A DNA stretch of 64,000 bases, taken from assembly GCA_963697965.1 (NCBI GenBank), contig OY969108.1, forward strand, positions 2,108,001 to 2,172,000. The letters are read 5' to 3'. How positions within the stretch are numbered: position 1 is the first letter of the stretch; every line of letters begins with the position of its first letter. Position numbers and translations under genes: made by a program. Shown one piece after another: positions 17,708 to 26,876 of this stretch. The notes beneath the pieces were generated by a model. The model worked only from the letters and a program-made list of their open reading frames with translations. It had not been told where the DNA came from and ran no database searches. Source of the DNA: JAPLJC01 sp963697965 (GTDB taxonomy: Bacteria; Desulfobacterota; Desulfobaccia; Desulfobaccales; 0-14-0-80-60-11).

Positions 17708-18919
17708 CTATTTGTTTTGGCTTTGCGCCTTTTCCCAATCTGCGATCGAGTAAAGGATCTCGTCTGCCGGAAAAATTTTTTGTTCTCCCGTTATGGCGAA
17801 AGGATATTCTTTGACAAAGGTCGTCTCGCCCACCATGAAATCACAAGAAAGCTGATGATCTTCTTTGCGCAGCGATTCCTTCCCCCGCGGCGCCTCCCTG
17901 GTCAGCCCTTCCAGCGCCGCGATGACCTTGTCGGTATCCAAAGAGCCCGCCTTCTTGATGGCTTCGGCCAGGAAATAAATGCCGTCATATCCCTCCGCCG
18001 CCCAGGCGCTGGGATAATCCCCGTAAGCGGCCTGGTAAGCCTTTACGAAATCCTTATTTGTCGAGGAATCGGGCCAATAGAAATAATACCTTTGATCCAC
18101 GATCATTCCCTGCGGCATATCCTTCCCCAGGGCTTTGGTCACAGTGATGTCGCCTCCGGTGGCGATAACCCATTTCATCTTGTCAAAAAGCCCGTATGGT
18201 TTTGCCTGCTTGATAAAGGCCACGAGGTCCCCACCCCAGAAGGAGCAGAAAACCACCTCGGGTTTGGCGGCCAGGATGGCATTGATGTAAGGCGTATAAT
18301 CGGCAGCAAAAAGTTTGGGCCACTGTTCCCCGATGAATTGGGCCTTGGGATTCTGCTGGGCGATCTTGGCCTTGAAAAGATCCCACATCGTCCGCCCGTA
18401 TTCATAGTCGGGACCGATGTTGTAGAATTTCGTCAGTTTCTGGTCTTGGGCCGTATAAAGAGCCAGGGAATTCGCTTCTTGCGAATTGCAGGTTCCGGAA
18501 CGGAAGGTATAGCGGTTCCACTTTTCCTTGGTAAGGGTATCCGTGGACCCCACCGTGTCCATGAAGATCACTTTCTCCTGTTTGGCGACCTGGGCCGCGG
18601 CCAGGCACCCCGCTGAACTAACTATCCCGAAAAGGAAATTGACATTGTCTTTCTGAACATAGCGGTTGCAAAGGGAAACAATTTCCTGCACGTTGGCTTT
18701 GCTATCCGCCATCTTGAGATCGAGCTTCTTGCCCAGCACTCCTCCCTTGTCGTTAATTTCTTTAACCGCCAGTTCCGCACCCTGTTTACAGGTGATGCCC
18801 AGGTCCGCCGCCCTGCCGGACAAAGGCAGCATCCCGCCTATCTTGATGGTGTCAGCCCCACGATTGCATGAGTTTGTCAGTATCAAAACCAGGAACACTG
18901 CCATTAGACCTTTTCTCAT
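17708..18919 (-). CDS. Substrate-binding lipoprotein of Liv-type importer
   Basis: 403 residues, periplasmic-binding-protein type I fold. The signal peptide ends in a lipobox (LTNSC, Cys about 18), so the protein is lipid-anchored although the organism is probably diderm. The mature part has the LivK/Peripla_BP_6 pattern: IKIGGMLPLSGRAADLG at the start, FLFGIVSSAGCLAAA, and AAEGYDGIYFLAEAI near the end. It starts the operon (AAGGAGA before the ATG) that continues with livHM, livG, livF and two CoA-transferases. The ligand is likely the acid later activated by the CoA-transferases (inference); an amino acid is the alternative. Confidence 0.92.
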   Translation of the reverse strand: MRKGLMAVFLVLILTNSCNRGADTIKIGGMLPLSGRAADLGITCKQGAELAVKEINDKGGVLGKKLDLKMADSKANVQEIVSLCNRYVQKDNVNFLFGIVSSAGCLAAAQVAKQEKVIFMDTVGSTDTLTKEKWNRYTFRSGTCNSQEANSLALYTAQDQKLTKFYNIGPDYEYGRTMWDLFKAKIAQQNPKAQFIGEQWPKLFAADYTPYINAILAAKPEVVFCSFWGGDLVAFIKQAKPYGLFDKMKWVIATGGDITVTKALGKDMPQGMIVDQRYYFYWPDSSTNKDFVKAYQAAYGDYPSAWAAEGYDGIYFLAEAIKKAGSLDTDKVIAALEGLTREAPRGKESLRKEDHQLSCDFMVGETTFVKEYPFAITGEQKIFPADEILYSIADWEKAQSQNK

Positions 18920-19426
18920 TGCTCTTCTCCTTTTTGCCTTGGTTTGATCTCTTTTACTGACACTCGCCGTCCAGGACGACCTTCACTCGGAACTATTACC
19001 ATCTAAATTTGCTGACCAACCGATACCGCCGAGCATATTCATTTTTCCCGCAGACCCGGTTATTCCCGGATACATCTTTAGGGGAGATTCCGCAATAAAA
19101 AAAGATGTTTGCAATATGTTTCACATGGCCTGGGGCGCGGGAGAAGGGCGATGGACCCCCGGGCCTGGGCGCGGCTGGCCCAGGAGACCTCAGCACCAAA
19201 TAACCATAGCCTGCCGCCGATTTTTCAGCTTTTTGGGGTTTTATCAGGGTAAGACGCGGTTAGCTTCCGATTCCAGGCCTGCTGAACGGGAGGCAGAACC
19301 CAAATTTCCGGCTTTTTTCCCTTCGGCCCCCAGACAAGAAGTTTTTAAATGATTATGTTCATTGGTTAATCGATTAGAGCAATCCCCGAACCCCGTAATT
19401 TATCCATCTCAGAAAGGATAACTGAC
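18920..19426. other. Intergenic region between divergent operons
   Basis: 507 bases between the Liv-type operon (minus) and the M16 peptidase gene (plus). The palindrome TAATCGATTA at about 19364-19373 lies some 55 bases before the peptidase start and could be a regulator site. I see no convincing ORF with a ribosome site, no RNA gene and no clear terminator. Confidence 0.5.
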
Positions 19427-22120
19427 ATGTTATTCGGAAGACGACCGGATCTGCGCCGGCTGGCAGACATCGGCTGGAAATTGATCGTGATCCTTTCGCT
19501 GGCGGCTTTAGCAGGCTGTGGCCCCAGGGAAGAACACGGCTCCGTTTTGCGGACTACTTTGAGCAATGGCCTGCGCGTGGTCATTATCAAAGATCCCATC
19601 GCTCCCGTGGCCACGACCATGGTCAATTATCTGGTGGGATCAGACGAGGCTCCGGAAGGTTTCCCAGGAATGGCCCACGCTCAGGAACACATGATGTTTC
19701 GCGGCAGTCCCGGACTTTCAGCCGGTCAGCTGGCTGCCATCAGTGCAGGCATGGGTGGGGATTTCGAAGCCGATACCCAGCAGGTGATCACCCAGTTCGC
19801 TTTTACCGTCCCGGCCGAGGAGCTGGATGTGCCCTTGCATATCGAGGCCATTCGCATGCGGGACGTCCTCGATACCAATGAACTCTGGAACCAGGAGCGG
19901 GGAGCCATTGAGCAGGAGGTATCCCAGGACCTATCCAATCCTGAATATGTCTTCTATATCAAACTTCTGGCGACCATGTTCAAGGGGACGCCCTATGCCC
20001 TCGACGCCCTGGGCACCAAAGACTCTTTCGACCTTACCACTGGAGAGATGCTCAAGAAGTTTCATAATACCTGGTATGCCCCCAATAACGCCATTCTGGT
20101 GATCACCGGGGATGTGGACCCCGAAAAAACCCTGGCCAGTGTCAAAAACTTATTCGGGGATATTCCCGAGAAGAAGTTGCCCCCGCGGCCGGGGGTTCAT
20201 CTGCAGCCGGTGGCAGCCGAAAAAATGGAGCTGAACACCGATCTGCCTTATGGGATGGTCGTTGTGGCTTTTCGCCTGCCCGGCTATAACAGCCCCGATT
20301 TTGCCGCTTCCCAAGTGTTGGCCGATGCCTTGGGCAGTCAACGGGCGGACCTCTATGGACTGGCGGCCGCGGGCCAGGCCTTAAGCACCGACTTTGAATT
20401 GAACACGCTCCCCGAGGCTGGCCTGGCCTATGCTTCGGCCGCATTCCCCAAGGGCGGAGATCCTCAGAAGTTGCTTCAAGAGGTCAAAGACGTCCTAACC
20501 CGAAGCGTTGGACAGGGTATCGCCCCTGACCTCGTGGAGGCCTCCAAAAACCTGGAGTTGGCCCAACTGGAAGAACAGAAAAATTCCGTTTCCGGACTGG
20601 CGGATGCGTGGTCCGAAGCCCTGGCAGTGGAAGGCCGGCAGTCTCCAGCGGACGACGTCCGGGCCATCAGCGCGGTTACGGTGAAGGACGTTAATCGCGT
20701 CGCCCGCCAATATCTGGATCTCAATCATGCGGTGGTGGCCATCCTTACTCCCCAGGCCTCCGGCCAACCCATATCCGGGAAAGGCTTTGGCGGCAAAGAA
20801 TCCTTCAATCTGCAGCCTGGCAGAAACGTTACCCTGCCCGACTGGGCCAAGAAGTATTTGGAGCGGTTGTCCATTCCAACTTCCACCGTCCACCCGGTGG
20901 TGAGCACCTTGCCCAACGGTATTACCTTAATGGTTCAGCCTGAGTCTAACAGCAACACCATCAGCGTTCACGGCCATATTAAGAATCAGCCGGATTTACA
21001 AGACCCTCCAGGCCAGGAGGGCATTGCCACGGTACTGGACCAGCTTTTTTCATACGGCACTACCTCGCTGAACCGGCTGGCCTTTCAGAAAGCCCTGGAT
21101 GATATTGCGGCGCAAGTCTCCAACGGAACCGCTTTTTCCTTACAGTGCTTGTCCGATCACTTCGAGCGTGGGGTGCAGCTCCTGGCGGATAACGAACTCC
21201 ATCCGGCTCTGCCGGAGGACGCCTTCAAAATTGTTCGCTCTCAGGTAGCCGCGACCGTTGCCGGCCGCCTCCAAAGTCCGGATTATCTGGCGCGCCGGGC
21301 CTTTAAAACAGCTCTATTTCCAGAAGCCGACCCGGCCCTGCGCCAGCCCACCCCGGCCACCGTCTCCGGGTTGACCTTGGAGAATGTCAAAGACTATTTT
21401 TCGAAGGTCTTTCGACCAGACGAGACCGTTATCGTCGTTATCGGCAAGGTGACCCCCGCGGACGCCAAAGAGGTGATCGAGCGCTACTTTGGACAATGGC
21501 AGGCAACGGGTCCCAAACCCAATATCCTGTTTCCGCCGGTGCCGCCCAACACTTCCGCCACTGTGGCCGTACCCGATGCCAGCCGGGTGCAGGTCAAGGT
21601 CAACCTGGGAGAAACCGTGGGGTTGACCCGCTCTAATCCAGACTATTACGCCCTGGTGCTGGGCAACCATGTACTGGGAGGCGGTTTTTATGCTACCCGG
21701 CTTTACCAGCAGTTGCGGGAAAAGACCGGTCTCGTATATTTCGTGGACGTGGGATTGGACGCCAATCAGACCCGCGGCCTCTATGCCGTTGAGTATGCCT
21801 GCGATCCGGATAACGTTGCCAAAGTCCATGACATTGTGGACCGTAATTTAATTGAGATGCAGACCCAAGAGGTAAATCCCGACGAATTACGGCAGGCCAA
21901 ATTGATGTTGCTGCGGAGAATCCCTTTGTCCGAATCGAGTTTGGGGAGCATTGCCCGGGGGTTGATCAGCCGCTCCATACTGGACTTGCCGCCTGATGAA
22001 CCCATTACCGCCGCTAAAGACTATGTGGCGATGACTGCCGGGCAGGTCCAGGCGGCCTTTGCCAAATGGGTGAGACCGGCCGATCTGGTGCAGGTGACTC
22101 AAGGACCGCTTCCCAAGTAG
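19427..22120 (+). CDS. M16-family zinc peptidase lipoprotein (two-domain)
   Basis: 897 residues with two tandem M16 (pitrilysin/insulinase) modules. The signal ends in a lipobox (LAGC, Cys31), so it is a membrane-anchored periplasmic enzyme. The first module keeps the inverted zinc site HAQEH (84-88) and a third ligand, Glu164, 76 residues further on. The second module (about 500-897) lacks HxxEH, as expected for the non-catalytic half, and keeps the R/Y pair region (GGGFYATRLYQQLREKTGLVY) that closes the active site. Such enzymes degrade or process short peptides. AAAGGAT precedes the ATG. The next gene starts 150 bases downstream. Confidence 0.93.
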   Translation: MLFGRRPDLRRLADIGWKLIVILSLAALAGCGPREEHGSVLRTTLSNGLRVVIIKDPIAPVATTMVNYLVGSDEAPEGFPGMAHAQEHMMFRGSPGLSAGQLAAISAGMGGDFEADTQQVITQFAFTVPAEELDVPLHIEAIRMRDVLDTNELWNQERGAIEQEVSQDLSNPEYVFYIKLLATMFKGTPYALDALGTKDSFDLTTGEMLKKFHNTWYAPNNAILVITGDVDPEKTLASVKNLFGDIPEKKLPPRPGVHLQPVAAEKMELNTDLPYGMVVVAFRLPGYNSPDFAASQVLADALGSQRADLYGLAAAGQALSTDFELNTLPEAGLAYASAAFPKGGDPQKLLQEVKDVLTRSVGQGIAPDLVEASKNLELAQLEEQKNSVSGLADAWSEALAVEGRQSPADDVRAISAVTVKDVNRVARQYLDLNHAVVAILTPQASGQPISGKGFGGKESFNLQPGRNVTLPDWAKKYLERLSIPTSTVHPVVSTLPNGITLMVQPESNSNTISVHGHIKNQPDLQDPPGQEGIATVLDQLFSYGTTSLNRLAFQKALDDIAAQVSNGTAFSLQCLSDHFERGVQLLADNELHPALPEDAFKIVRSQVAATVAGRLQSPDYLARRAFKTALFPEADPALRQPTPATVSGLTLENVKDYFSKVFRPDETVIVVIGKVTPADAKEVIERYFGQWQATGPKPNILFPPVPPNTSATVAVPDASRVQVKVNLGETVGLTRSNPDYYALVLGNHVLGGGFYATRLYQQLREKTGLVYFVDVGLDANQTRGLYAVEYACDPDNVAKVHDIVDRNLIEMQTQEVNPDELRQAKLMLLRRIPLSESSLGSIARGLISRSILDLPPDEPITAAKDYVAMTAGQVQAAFAKWVRPADLVQVTQGPLPK

Positions 22121-22272
22121 AAATCGGCCCACTCTTAGGAAGACCATTGAGATGAACCCTTAACCTCTGGCAAAATGGAACCGAACTAGCAATGGCCCTG
22201 ATGATCCTTAACGGCAAAGGTAGTTTTCTAGGCTCAGGGATTACGGGTTCCAGGAATGGATGAGAAAGTCCT

Positions 22273-23661
22273 ATGCAGGCAGCAAAGACCCTGAGAAACG
22301 CGGCGCCTGTCCCCACCGGCGACCTGAAAACGAGAGTCCATGCCTACCCCCAGGAATTGGTCTCCTTTATCTTGGATCTGCAGAAAGACCCTCTTTTTAT
22401 GGAGGGCTTCCACGCCAACGGGATCGTGCAGCCAGGTCTGCTCCCGGAACGGGCCGTTTTGGAGCAAGTCATCTCGGTCTGTTACCAGGCCAGCCTGTTG
22501 CGGGAAGAAGAACGGCCCATTATGTTTCGCCTCATCATCTGCGATCCGGAAATCCTGCCCGCCCACGAAGGACCTCCCACCGGCTTGCAACCTCTGAAAT
22601 TCGCCAAGACGCGGCCTTTCAATGAATTCGAACTGCATCGCCTCACCCCGGCTGTAGATTTTTCCCGAATGCTGGTGGGGGTCTCTCTCGACCAGAAAAA
22701 CACGCCCCAGATCTGGGGAATCATTAACTCGGGAAACCGGTGGCTGCAGGATGTATTGGGTGGCCGGAAAACCGGCCCCCCGCTGCCCCCAGTCCCCTTA
22801 ATATACGTGACCGGTCCCGGACAGATCTCCGTTGGCCTGGGTCCCAAAGTGATAGCTTCCTTGAACGGCGGCCAGATAAACTATCCATCTCTGGATGTCT
22901 TTGAGGGCCGGTGGCTCACAGAGAGTTTTGCCTCCGTCCGCTCCGAGATGATGGAACTGCACACCGCGGCCAGGGCCAGGGCGAAGAAACCCTGGGCCAG
23001 GTTAGACCCGGGTTTCGGAAGAATGGTCGCCCAACAAGTGGTGCGGCGCATTATCAGCGTAATCCGCAATTCCCGCCACGGCGGCATGCTGGTCTATCTC
23101 CCGCCGGAGATGGGTCCTGAGCTCGAGAGCCCAAAGCGCTACCTCAGCATCAAGTACCATTTCCGCGAGGATGAGCCGCGCCAGCGGTTCCGCACCCTGA
23201 TGCTGCGTATTATCAACACCAGTGCGGAGCTACTGGCAGATCCACATGATCCGGGGAAGGTCATCGGCTGGGAGGATTATGTCACCTGCCAGCGAGAGGA
23301 GATCGCGGTCCTCGATGAGGCCATTTTCGATCTGGCCTATTTCATCGCCAGCCTTTCTGCCATCGATGGCGCGGTGATTTTGACCAAACGCTCCGACCTC
23401 CTCGGCTTCGGCGGCTTTATCCTGGGAGATGTCGATGAGGTGCGGACGGTGGCCCGCGCCCTGGATACTGAGGGGGACCAGATCGAGACGGAGCTTAGCG
23501 AAGGGGTGGGTACCCGGCACCGGGCTGCCTACCGGCTATGCCACGAACTGCATGACGCCTTTGCCATCGTCATTTCCCAAGACGGCGATGTCCGCTTCGT
23601 CAAATGGCACAATGGTTCTGTCACTTACTGGAACCAGGCCCCCACCGGTATTCCTGGATAA
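22273..23661 (+). CDS. Protein with C-terminal DisA-like diadenylate cyclase domain
   Basis: 462 residues. The C-terminal 120 residues carry the two signatures of the DAC (DisA_N) domain that makes c-di-AMP from two ATP: DGA at 365-367, followed by GFGGFILG, and GTRHR at 413-417, followed by RLCHELHDAFAIVIS. Residues 1 to about 330 match no enzyme I know; they may be the N-terminal sensor region (a DACNV-type domain) seen before DAC modules in various bacteria, which is recall rather than search. No transmembrane helix or DisA DNA-binding HhH domain is present, so this is neither DisA nor CdaA. A cytosolic c-di-AMP synthase with its own sensor is my best call. Weak ribosome site. Confidence 0.78.
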   Translation: MQAAKTLRNAAPVPTGDLKTRVHAYPQELVSFILDLQKDPLFMEGFHANGIVQPGLLPERAVLEQVISVCYQASLLREEERPIMFRLIICDPEILPAHEGPPTGLQPLKFAKTRPFNEFELHRLTPAVDFSRMLVGVSLDQKNTPQIWGIINSGNRWLQDVLGGRKTGPPLPPVPLIYVTGPGQISVGLGPKVIASLNGGQINYPSLDVFEGRWLTESFASVRSEMMELHTAARARAKKPWARLDPGFGRMVAQQVVRRIISVIRNSRHGGMLVYLPPEMGPELESPKRYLSIKYHFREDEPRQRFRTLMLRIINTSAELLADPHDPGKVIGWEDYVTCQREEIAVLDEAIFDLAYFIASLSAIDGAVILTKRSDLLGFGGFILGDVDEVRTVARALDTEGDQIETELSEGVGTRHRAAYRLCHELHDAFAIVISQDGDVRFVKWHNGSVTYWNQAPTGIPG

Positions 23662-23873
23662 GGGGCCGCTCTCCTATAAATTTCCCTGGCAAATTTATCT
23701 CGCAGTTAACCTCCAGGCCATGGTAAATTTAGCGACATCACCTTTTTATTGCGATGCCACTAAATCTCCCTGGGGATGGCGTTTTCAATCCCCAAAGCAG
23801 TTTTCGCCGGCAAATCAAGCGGCGGCACGAGCGTCCCTGTCTCCGAACAATTATTATTATAGTGGAGGATTAG

Positions 23874-24569
23874 ATGAAATCATTAAAATTGGAGATCGCA
23901 AGTAGGATAATGGTGATCTTGTTTGTCATTTTGATATTTCCTATAAGCTATGTTTATGGGGAACAAAAGGCCGAAGACTATTATCTTGAAGGGAAGGATT
24001 ATTATATAAATGGCAATTATGATCAGGCTATTGAATCATTTACTAAGGCGATAAAGCTAAATAATAATCTTGCCGATGCTTATTTAAGCCGTGGCCATGC
24101 CTATGCGGTAAAACCCAATCCCGATTTAAATCAAGCAATATCCGATTTCGATCACGCCATCAAAATCAACCCTTTGGAAGATAGCGCCTTTACTGGCCGG
24201 GGACTTGCTTATGCCAGGCAAGGAAAGCTAGATTTAGCTATTGCTGATTTTAATCAAGCAATCAAACTTAACCCACAAAATCCTTTGGCTTATGCTCTTA
24301 GAGGCATGGTATATTGCAATAAAAAGGATTACCCAAAATCTTGGGAAGATGTCCATAAGGTGGAAGGTTTGGGTGCCAAGCCCCCTCCTGAGCTGATTGA
24401 GTTACTTAAAAAATATTCCGGCCGTACCCGGTTAAGTTTTTTATCTTTTTCTGTTTCCATGTACCAAGTTTCCTGGCCGCAAAGATGGACGCTACGCCCG
24501 GCCGTGGAATTCTTTTTTTCTTTGACTCAAAAGGGCAACCAGGCCTGCGGGTTATGCCCTGGCCCGTAG
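23874..24569 (+). CDS. AT-rich TPR-repeat protein with signal anchor
   Basis: 231 residues. An N-terminal hydrophobic segment (10-30) is a signal peptide or anchor, followed by at least three TPR units (about 35-170) with the usual pattern (Y..G..Y...G.YD.AI..F..AI..N) and a partial fourth. The base composition is much richer in A and T than the neighbours, with AAT, AAA, TTA and ATA codons frequent, which suggests recent acquisition. After KKYSG (about 185) the last 45 residues look unlike any TPR protein; a +1 shift there would meet a stop within a few codons, so the tail may result from a frameshift. GTGGAGG precedes the ATG. Role unknown. Confidence 0.75.
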   Translation: MKSLKLEIASRIMVILFVILIFPISYVYGEQKAEDYYLEGKDYYINGNYDQAIESFTKAIKLNNNLADAYLSRGHAYAVKPNPDLNQAISDFDHAIKINPLEDSAFTGRGLAYARQGKLDLAIADFNQAIKLNPQNPLAYALRGMVYCNKKDYPKSWEDVHKVEGLGAKPPPELIELLKKYSGRTRLSFLSFSVSMYQVSWPQRWTLRPAVEFFFSLTQKGNQACGLCPGP

Positions 24570-24608
24570 CCAACGCCGGAAGCTATCAACCCGAAAAGGA
24601 CCATCACC

Positions 24609-25730
24609 ATGGCTGAATTGTTCGAAGTCACTTCCATCAACGGCATGAGGCTGGCCAACCGTTTTGTACGCTCTGCGACGTGGGAGGGTTTGGCGGACCG
24701 GGATGGAGCCGTTACCCCCAGGCTCATCGAGATGATGGCGGAACTGGCCAAAGGCGAAGTTGGATTGATTATCAGCGGCCACGCCTTCGTCAGTCCCGAG
24801 GGCCAGGTCGGCCCCGGACAACTGGCTGCCTTTGACGACCGTTTCCTGCCCGGGCTTCGGGAAATGGCCGGGGCGGTCCATGCAGCCGGAGGACGGATCG
24901 CTCTGCAACTGGCCCACGGGGGCTGCCGGGCGAATTTAGAGCTGAGCGGCTTGGAGCCTATCGGGCCGTCCGCGCCCGAGAAAAACGGCCGGCCCACTTG
25001 CCGCCCGGCTGCGAGTGACGATATGGCCAACTTCGTATCCGCCTTCGCAGTGGCTGCCCACCGGGCCCAACAGGCGGGCTTCGACGCGGTTCAGATCCAT
25101 GCTGCCCATGGCTTTCTCTTCAGCCAGTTTCTGTCGCCCGCTTTCAATAAGAGGACAGATGCATATGGGGGCGATCTCCAAAACCGGGCGCGGCTCCTTC
25201 TCGAAGCAGTAGGGAGGATCCGGGAGGCGGTTGGACCAAAATATCCGGTTCTCATCAAAATCAACTCCGAGGATTTCCTGGATGGGGGCATGACGCGGCC
25301 GGAGGCCGTAGAGGTCTCGGGGAGGCTCGAGCAGGCCTCCATCGATGCCATCGAGTTCTCCGGCGGGACCGGGAACTCCCCCGAAAAGTTCGTGCCGGTG
25401 CGTCCGGGCAGGCTGAAGACCCCGGAGCAAGAGGTCTATTACCGTAAGGCCGCGGGGCTTTATAAGCAGAAAGTCGCCATTCCGCTCATCCTGGTGGGCG
25501 GCATCCGCTCCTTCGGGGTGGCCGCGGAGTTAGTCCGGGATGGCACGGCCGATTACATTTCCATGAGCCGGCCCCTGATTTGCGAGCCAGGGCTCGTCAA
25601 GCGCTGGCGGGAGGGAGACCGCCGCCAGGCGGCATGTGTTTCCGACAATGCCTGTTTCGCCCCCGCATTCGCCGGCAAGGGCGTTTACTGCGTAACCATG
25701 GCTAAAAAGAAGGGCAAAACCAGCCCATAG
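24609..25730 (+). CDS. Old-Yellow-Enzyme-family NADH:flavin oxidoreductase
   Basis: 373-residue single-domain FMN TIM barrel that reduces activated C=C bonds (enones, enoates) with NAD(P)H. Family marks: FVRSATWEG, LQLAHGGCR, the substrate-binding pair in QIHAAHGFLFSQFLSP, the FNKRTDAYGG segment, and the FMN phosphate site LVGGIRSF with SMSRPLICEP. It lacks the C-terminal FeS and NADH domains of 2,4-dienoyl-CoA reductase, although two late Cys (CVSDNACFAPAF) are present. AAAAGGA precedes the ATG. It is followed 32 bases later by another FMN enzyme, probably co-transcribed. Confidence 0.92.
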   Translation: MAELFEVTSINGMRLANRFVRSATWEGLADRDGAVTPRLIEMMAELAKGEVGLIISGHAFVSPEGQVGPGQLAAFDDRFLPGLREMAGAVHAAGGRIALQLAHGGCRANLELSGLEPIGPSAPEKNGRPTCRPAASDDMANFVSAFAVAAHRAQQAGFDAVQIHAAHGFLFSQFLSPAFNKRTDAYGGDLQNRARLLLEAVGRIREAVGPKYPVLIKINSEDFLDGGMTRPEAVEVSGRLEQASIDAIEFSGGTGNSPEKFVPVRPGRLKTPEQEVYYRKAAGLYKQKVAIPLILVGGIRSFGVAAELVRDGTADYISMSRPLICEPGLVKRWREGDRRQAACVSDNACFAPAFAGKGVYCVTMAKKKGKTSP

Positions 25731-25762
25731 GATTGCTTCAACCTCGCCTAAAGGGATGAAAG

Positions 25763-26785
25763 ATGGACCTCACGGAATTGCGGGAACGTGCTAAAGAAAA
25801 ATTGCAGGGATATTGCCGGGTCTGCCCGGTTTGCGATGGGCGCGCTTGCGCCGGCGAAGTGCCGGGCATGGGCGGCGCCGGGACCGGCAGTGCTTTTACC
25901 GCCAACCTGGAAGCCTTGGGCCGGTATCGCTTCAATATGCGCACCCTGCATGATGTCAAGGCGCCGTCTACTTCCTTCGAGCTGTGGGGGGAAAATCTTT
26001 CCATGCCCATCCTGGCCGCGCCCATGACCGGCGTCTCCCACAGCATGGGCGGCAAGATTTCGGAAGAGGATTTCCTCCAGGAAATCATAGCCGGGTCCCT
26101 GCTGGCCGGCACCCTGGGCATGTCCGGAGACGGACCCGATCCGCGGATGTATGCCAGCGGTCTCAAGGCCATAGCCGATCATCACGGCAAAGGCATCCCC
26201 GTTGCCAAACCACGGGCCCAGGAGGAGGCCGGCAAATATCTCCAGGCGGCCGAAGCCGCGGGCGCCCTGGCGGTGGGCATGGATATGGACGGGGCCGGCA
26301 TGATTATGATGGCCCTCGCAGGCCAACCCGTCAGCCCCAAGACCTTCGGGGAAATCAAAGAATTGATCGGATCTACCCGGCTTCCCTTTATCCTCAAGGG
26401 CATCATGACTCCTGAGGAAGCCGAGCTGGGCCTGGCCGCCGGCGCCGCGGCCATCGTCGTTTCCAACCATGGGGGGCGGGTTCTCGATCACACCCCGGGG
26501 GCGGCTGAGGTCCTTCCCGCCATCGCGGCCCGGGTCAAAGGTCGGCTGCTGATTTTTGCCGACGGCGGGGTGCGTTCCGGCGGTGATGTTCTCAAGCTGC
26601 TGGCCCTGGGGGCCGATGCCGTTCTCGTGGGCCGGCCGCTGGTTATCGGGGTTATGGGCGGCGGCCGTGAAGGGGTGGCCTTTTTGCTCAATAAACTGAA
26701 AAGCGAGCTGATTCAGGCAATGCTCTTAACGGGAACGGCGGATGTCAAATCGGTGTCCCGGGCCATCCTGTATGGCCCACGCTAA
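25763..26785 (+). CDS. FMN-dependent alpha-hydroxyacid oxidase/dehydrogenase homologue
   Basis: 340 residues of the glycolate oxidase / lactate dehydrogenase (LldD) superfamily. The catalytic His/Arg motif SNHGGR and the FMN-phosphate site ADGGVRSGGDV with GADAVLVGRPLV are intact. The N-terminus differs from LldD: residues 17-31 hold a cysteine-rich stretch (CRVCPVCDGRACAGE) that could bind a metal or FeS cluster, then VPGMGGAGTG. This variant is seen in anaerobes and archaea, usually without an assigned substrate. Paired with the OYE gene upstream, it may act on a hydroxy acid or its enoate product (inference). Ends just before a bidirectional stem-loop. Confidence 0.9.
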   Translation: MDLTELRERAKEKLQGYCRVCPVCDGRACAGEVPGMGGAGTGSAFTANLEALGRYRFNMRTLHDVKAPSTSFELWGENLSMPILAAPMTGVSHSMGGKISEEDFLQEIIAGSLLAGTLGMSGDGPDPRMYASGLKAIADHHGKGIPVAKPRAQEEAGKYLQAAEAAGALAVGMDMDGAGMIMMALAGQPVSPKTFGEIKELIGSTRLPFILKGIMTPEEAELGLAAGAAAIVVSNHGGRVLDHTPGAAEVLPAIAARVKGRLLIFADGGVRSGGDVLKLLALGADAVLVGRPLVIGVMGGGREGVAFLLNKLKSELIQAMLLTGTADVKSVSRAILYGPR

Positions 26786-26791
26786 TCTATC

Positions 26792-26851
26792 CTGGAAATA
26801 GTGAGCAGGGTCGCCGGGGCGGGATGAAAAACCGCCCCGAGGCATTTCCAG
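26792..26851. terminator. Nested stem-loop between convergent genes
   Basis: Outer arms CTGGAAAT / ATTTCCAG (26792-26799, 26844-26851) enclose inner arms CGGGGCGG / CCGCCCCG (26815-26822, 26832-26839) around a GATGAAAAA loop. It starts 7 bases past the stop of the alpha-hydroxyacid oxidase homologue and lies between convergent genes. A bidirectional terminator is the likely role, although no long T tract follows. Confidence 0.5.
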
Positions 26852-26876
26852 TGGAGGCGCCGGATGTGCACCCGTA

